In this document: piece after piece, positions 60,226 through 64,000 of the stretch | Position numbering within the stretch: the stretch's first letter is position 1 | Layout of the letters: each line of letters opens with the position of its first letter | NCBI RefSeq assembly: GCF_001429065.1 | Contig: NZ_LMIB01000001.1 | Coordinates: forward strand, 1,187,933-1,251,932 | Length of the DNA stretch: 64,000 nt | DNA from: Sphingomonas sp. Root710 | GTDB lineage: Bacteria > Pseudomonadota > Alphaproteobacteria > Sphingomonadales > Sphingomonadaceae | Direction: 5' to 3' | The notes under the pieces: generated by a model | What the model saw: the letters and a program-made list of their open reading frames with translations, nothing else | Told to the model about the DNA's origin: nothing | Database searches by the model: none | Translations under genes and position numbers: made by a program

Positions 60226-60522
60226 ATGCGGCACAATGGATGGTTCGAGCAACGGCTGCGCAGTCGCCGGCTCAGCGGCGCTTCCGCGGAAAGGCAATCG
60301 CGGATCGTGAAGATGGCGATCGAATATCTTGGCGGCGCCCCGGCGGCCATGGCGTTCCTAAACGGCCCCGACGCGATACTGCGCGGAACGCCGCTGGTGA
60401 TCGCCACTCGCACCGACGCGGGGTTCCACAAGGTCGCGCGGCGGATTTCGCCGCTGCACCAGCCCGACATGCCGGTGCGGCGCTATCCGCCCCTATCCGC
60501 CGGCGAGATAATCGCCGGCTAG
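60226..60522 (+). CDS. DUF2384 (MbcA/ParS/Xre antitoxin C-terminal) protein
   Basis: The 98-residue product begins at an ATG with AGGAG nearby. Its second half reads KMAIEYLGGAPAAMAFLNGP, then ILRGTPLVIATRTDAGFHKVARRI, which follows the pattern of the toxin-binding domain of MbcA/ParS/Xre antitoxins (helix, WL-like FL, P-x-x-x-L-x-G-x-P-L, T-x-x-G-x-x-x-V). No DNA-binding helix-turn-helix and no RES toxin gene accompany it, so it is an orphan at best. An upstream frame starting at 60065 overlaps and has no family signs. The last four bases overlap the convergent RNase gene. Confidence 0.5.
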   Translation: MRHNGWFEQRLRSRRLSGASAERQSRIVKMAIEYLGGAPAAMAFLNGPDAILRGTPLVIATRTDAGFHKVARRISPLHQPDMPVRRYPPLSAGEIIAG

Positions 60523-61904
60523 CCGGCGCGTTCGAAGCGGATGGCGCGGCGGGCCGGATCGAGTGCGGCGAGCCGGACCTCGAGGGCGTCGCCCGACCGC
60601 AATCCATCGGCATTCACGCGGGCAGCGACCGGATAGTCGCACAGCTGCAGGCGGACGCCCCGCTCGTCGATGTCGGTCGCCACCGCCGCGAACGTCTCGC
60701 CCTCATGCCCCTGGAGCGTGACCAGTTCGGCAAGGTCGACGACCGCGCGTTCTATCCTGCCGGCGGTTGCATCAGCGCGCGCCATGACCGCGGGCAATCG
60801 CGCAAACGCCTCCGTCACGACGTCGGGCACCGGCCTGCCGTTGGCGACCTCCAGCGCGGCGCGCAGCACATAGCGGTCGGCGAGCCGCCGCAGCGGCGCG
60901 GTCGCATGGGCGTAGGTCGCCGCCATCGGCGCATGCCAGGGCGTTTCGCTCGCGCGATAGGGCACATAGGAGGCGCCGCCGCCCGCCCGGCGGACCGCCA
61001 TCATGAAGGCGGCGGCGCGCGGGTTGCGCGGGTCGAGCGTCTTCTCGAACTGGTCCAGCGATGCCATCCCGGGCCAGTCGAGGGCGAATGCCCGGGCGGT
61101 TTGCCGCAGCCGTTCCAGTGCATGCGCATCGGGCCCAGCCATGACGCGAAACAGGCCGGTTCCGGCTTTCTGAAGGAGATCGGCGACGGCAAGGTTGGTC
61201 GCCAGCGAGAGCGCGGCATTCTGGTCTTCGGACGCGGCCCGCTCGCGAAAGGCCAGCTGATATTGGCCATCGCCGGCCGCGGCGACCTCCTGCTCCGGCG
61301 GGTCGACCCGCGATGCGCCGCGCCGATCCTCGGCGCCACGCACGCGTTCCGCAAGTTCCGCAAACCCGGCCGGCAGGTCATCCGGCTTGACGCGGTCATA
61401 GGCGAGCTTCGCCCGGCTGCGAATGACGGCACGCTCGGTCCCGTCCAGCCGGGCGTCGCCGTCGGGAGCAATCAGCACCGAGAAGACGACCGCAGGACGG
61501 TCCGCGTCGGGCAACAGGCTCGCCGCACCCTCACCCAGCACTGGCGGGTAGAGGCCGGCCTTGCCGTCGGGAAGATATTGGGTCGTACCGCGCCGCCAGG
61601 CCTCTGCATCGACGGGATCGCCGTCGTCGACGAACCAGGCGACGTCGGCGATCGCATAATGGAGCAACAGATCATCGCCGCGCCGGTCGATCGAGAAAGC
61701 CTGATCGAGGTCGGTCGAACTGGCGGGATCGAGTGTGACGAAGGGTTCGCCTGTCCGATCGCGATGCTCGCCGGGCGCGCGGGCGGCAGAGGCCTGGGCG
61801 GCGGCCAGAACATCAGGTGGAAAATCGCGGGGTACGTCGAACTCGGCGCGGATAGCGGCGAGGCCGTCGGCGAGAACGTGGTTCGGGTCCGCGATGATCT
61901 TCAT
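60519..61904 (-). CDS. RNB-domain exoribonuclease (RNase II/R-like)
   Basis: The 461-residue protein is built around the RNB catalytic domain: FVTLDPASSTDLDQAFSI provides the Asp cluster that binds metal, followed by LHYAIADVAWFVDDGDPVDAEA and YVPYRASETPWHAPMAATYAHATAPLRRLADRYVL, the second signature. It lacks long N-terminal cold-shock domains, so it is a short member; a C-terminal S1-like segment (about 400-455) may remain. It degrades RNA from 3' to 5'. It is separated from ftsH by a terminator, so it has its own promoter. The length is far below RNase R, which fits the alphaproteobacterial short RNB group. Confidence 0.88.
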   Translation of the reverse strand: MKIIADPNHVLADGLAAIRAEFDVPRDFPPDVLAAAQASAARAPGEHRDRTGEPFVTLDPASSTDLDQAFSIDRRGDDLLLHYAIADVAWFVDDGDPVDAEAWRRGTTQYLPDGKAGLYPPVLGEGAASLLPDADRPAVVFSVLIAPDGDARLDGTERAVIRSRAKLAYDRVKPDDLPAGFAELAERVRGAEDRRGASRVDPPEQEVAAAGDGQYQLAFRERAASEDQNAALSLATNLAVADLLQKAGTGLFRVMAGPDAHALERLRQTARAFALDWPGMASLDQFEKTLDPRNPRAAAFMMAVRRAGGGASYVPYRASETPWHAPMAATYAHATAPLRRLADRYVLRAALEVANGRPVPDVVTEAFARLPAVMARADATAGRIERAVVDLAELVTLQGHEGETFAAVATDIDERGVRLQLCDYPVAARVNADGLRSGDALEVRLAALDPARRAIRFERAG

Positions 61905-61930
61905 AGCCGCCGTCCGCCTCCCCTCTCATA

Positions 61931-61975
61931 AAAAAGAGGCCGCCGCGGCGTCACGCCGGGGCGGCCTCTTTTTCT
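61931..61975 (-). terminator. Intrinsic terminator of ftsH
   Basis: GAGGCCGCC (61936-61944) pairs with GGCGGCCTC (61960-61968), with five or more A before and T after, so the stem extends to 14 bases. On the minus strand the stem is followed by TTTTT, giving a classic rho-independent terminator about 12 bases after the ftsH stop. It also blocks transcription toward the RNase gene. The structure is symmetrical enough to work in the other direction as well. Confidence 0.9.
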
Positions 61976-61986
61976 TGATTGAGCGG

Positions 61987-63936
<1,950 letters not shown>

Positions 63937-64000
63937 GCGTCGGTTCCGCCTTTCGCGGCCAAGATAGGCATCGCCTGATTAATAACAATGGAACAGACCG

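Noticed and set aside
60065-60310. 81-codon plus-strand frame before the DUF2384-like gene
   Set aside because: It overlaps the better supported frame from 60226, lacks a good ribosome site and shows no family features beyond its first 35 residues.

Overview
The window is GC-rich and densely packed alphaproteobacterial DNA, most likely from a member of the Sphingomonadales (Sphingomonas or a close relative). The basis is the combination of an UrcA-family protein, a host-attachment family protein, a sphingan/succinoglycan-type polysaccharide locus, and a compact proteobacterial lasso-peptide operon with a kinase gene. No rRNA, tRNA, CRISPR array or intact insertion sequence was seen. All calls come from reading the sequence; no database search was run.

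Layout. 1-8.9 kb is ordinary chromosome: a membrane protein, a host-attachment protein, a phospholipase A2-like mini-protein, a membrane hydrolase coupled to a cytochrome P450, a phosphoglycolate phosphatase fused to a methyltransferase, then glmU and glmS, which make UDP-GlcNAc precursors. 8.9-12.8 kb holds two RTX-repeat proteins on the minus strand: an ExsH-like GH16 glycanase and a protein with a nucleoside-hydrolase-like (DUF1593) domain. 13.0-19.9 kb is a complete minus-strand lasso-peptide operon: precursor, B1 (PqqD-like), B2 (transglutaminase-like protease), C (asparagine-synthetase-like cyclase), an HPr-kinase-like enzyme, an ABC exporter and a nucleotidyltransferase-family protein. 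The predicted 24-residue core starts with Gly, has Asp at position 9 for a nine-residue ring, and ends in Ser, the residue expected to be phosphorylated. This is the most interesting part of the window.

20.7-52.7 kb is a long surface-polysaccharide region. It contains a four-gene CDP-sugar cassette; glycosyltransferases at 23.2, 30.7 (a GT2-GT4 double enzyme), 45.5, 48.4, 49.6 and 50.7 kb; UDP-glucose dehydrogenase; a secreted ExoK-like GH16 enzyme; a polyprenyl glycosylphosphotransferase that starts the repeat unit; a short Wza-type export protein; a Wzy-like polymerase; two acyltransferases; an outer-membrane beta-barrel; a Wzc-like chain-length tyrosine kinase; and a Wzx-like flippase. Together these make a Wzy-dependent export system for an acidic, acylated polysaccharide. 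The two GH16 enzymes (secreted via RTX at 9-11 kb and via a signal peptide at 34-35 kb) recall the ExsH/ExoK pair that trims succinoglycan.

52.7-64 kb returns to general functions: small proteins, a periplasmic methyltransferase, an LprI-like protein, an UrcA protein, a spermidine-synthase-like protein, a two-component system with a PepSY protein, a CDP-glycerol-transferase-like protein, an orphan DUF2384 antitoxin-like protein, an RNB exoribonuclease and ftsH with a clear terminator.
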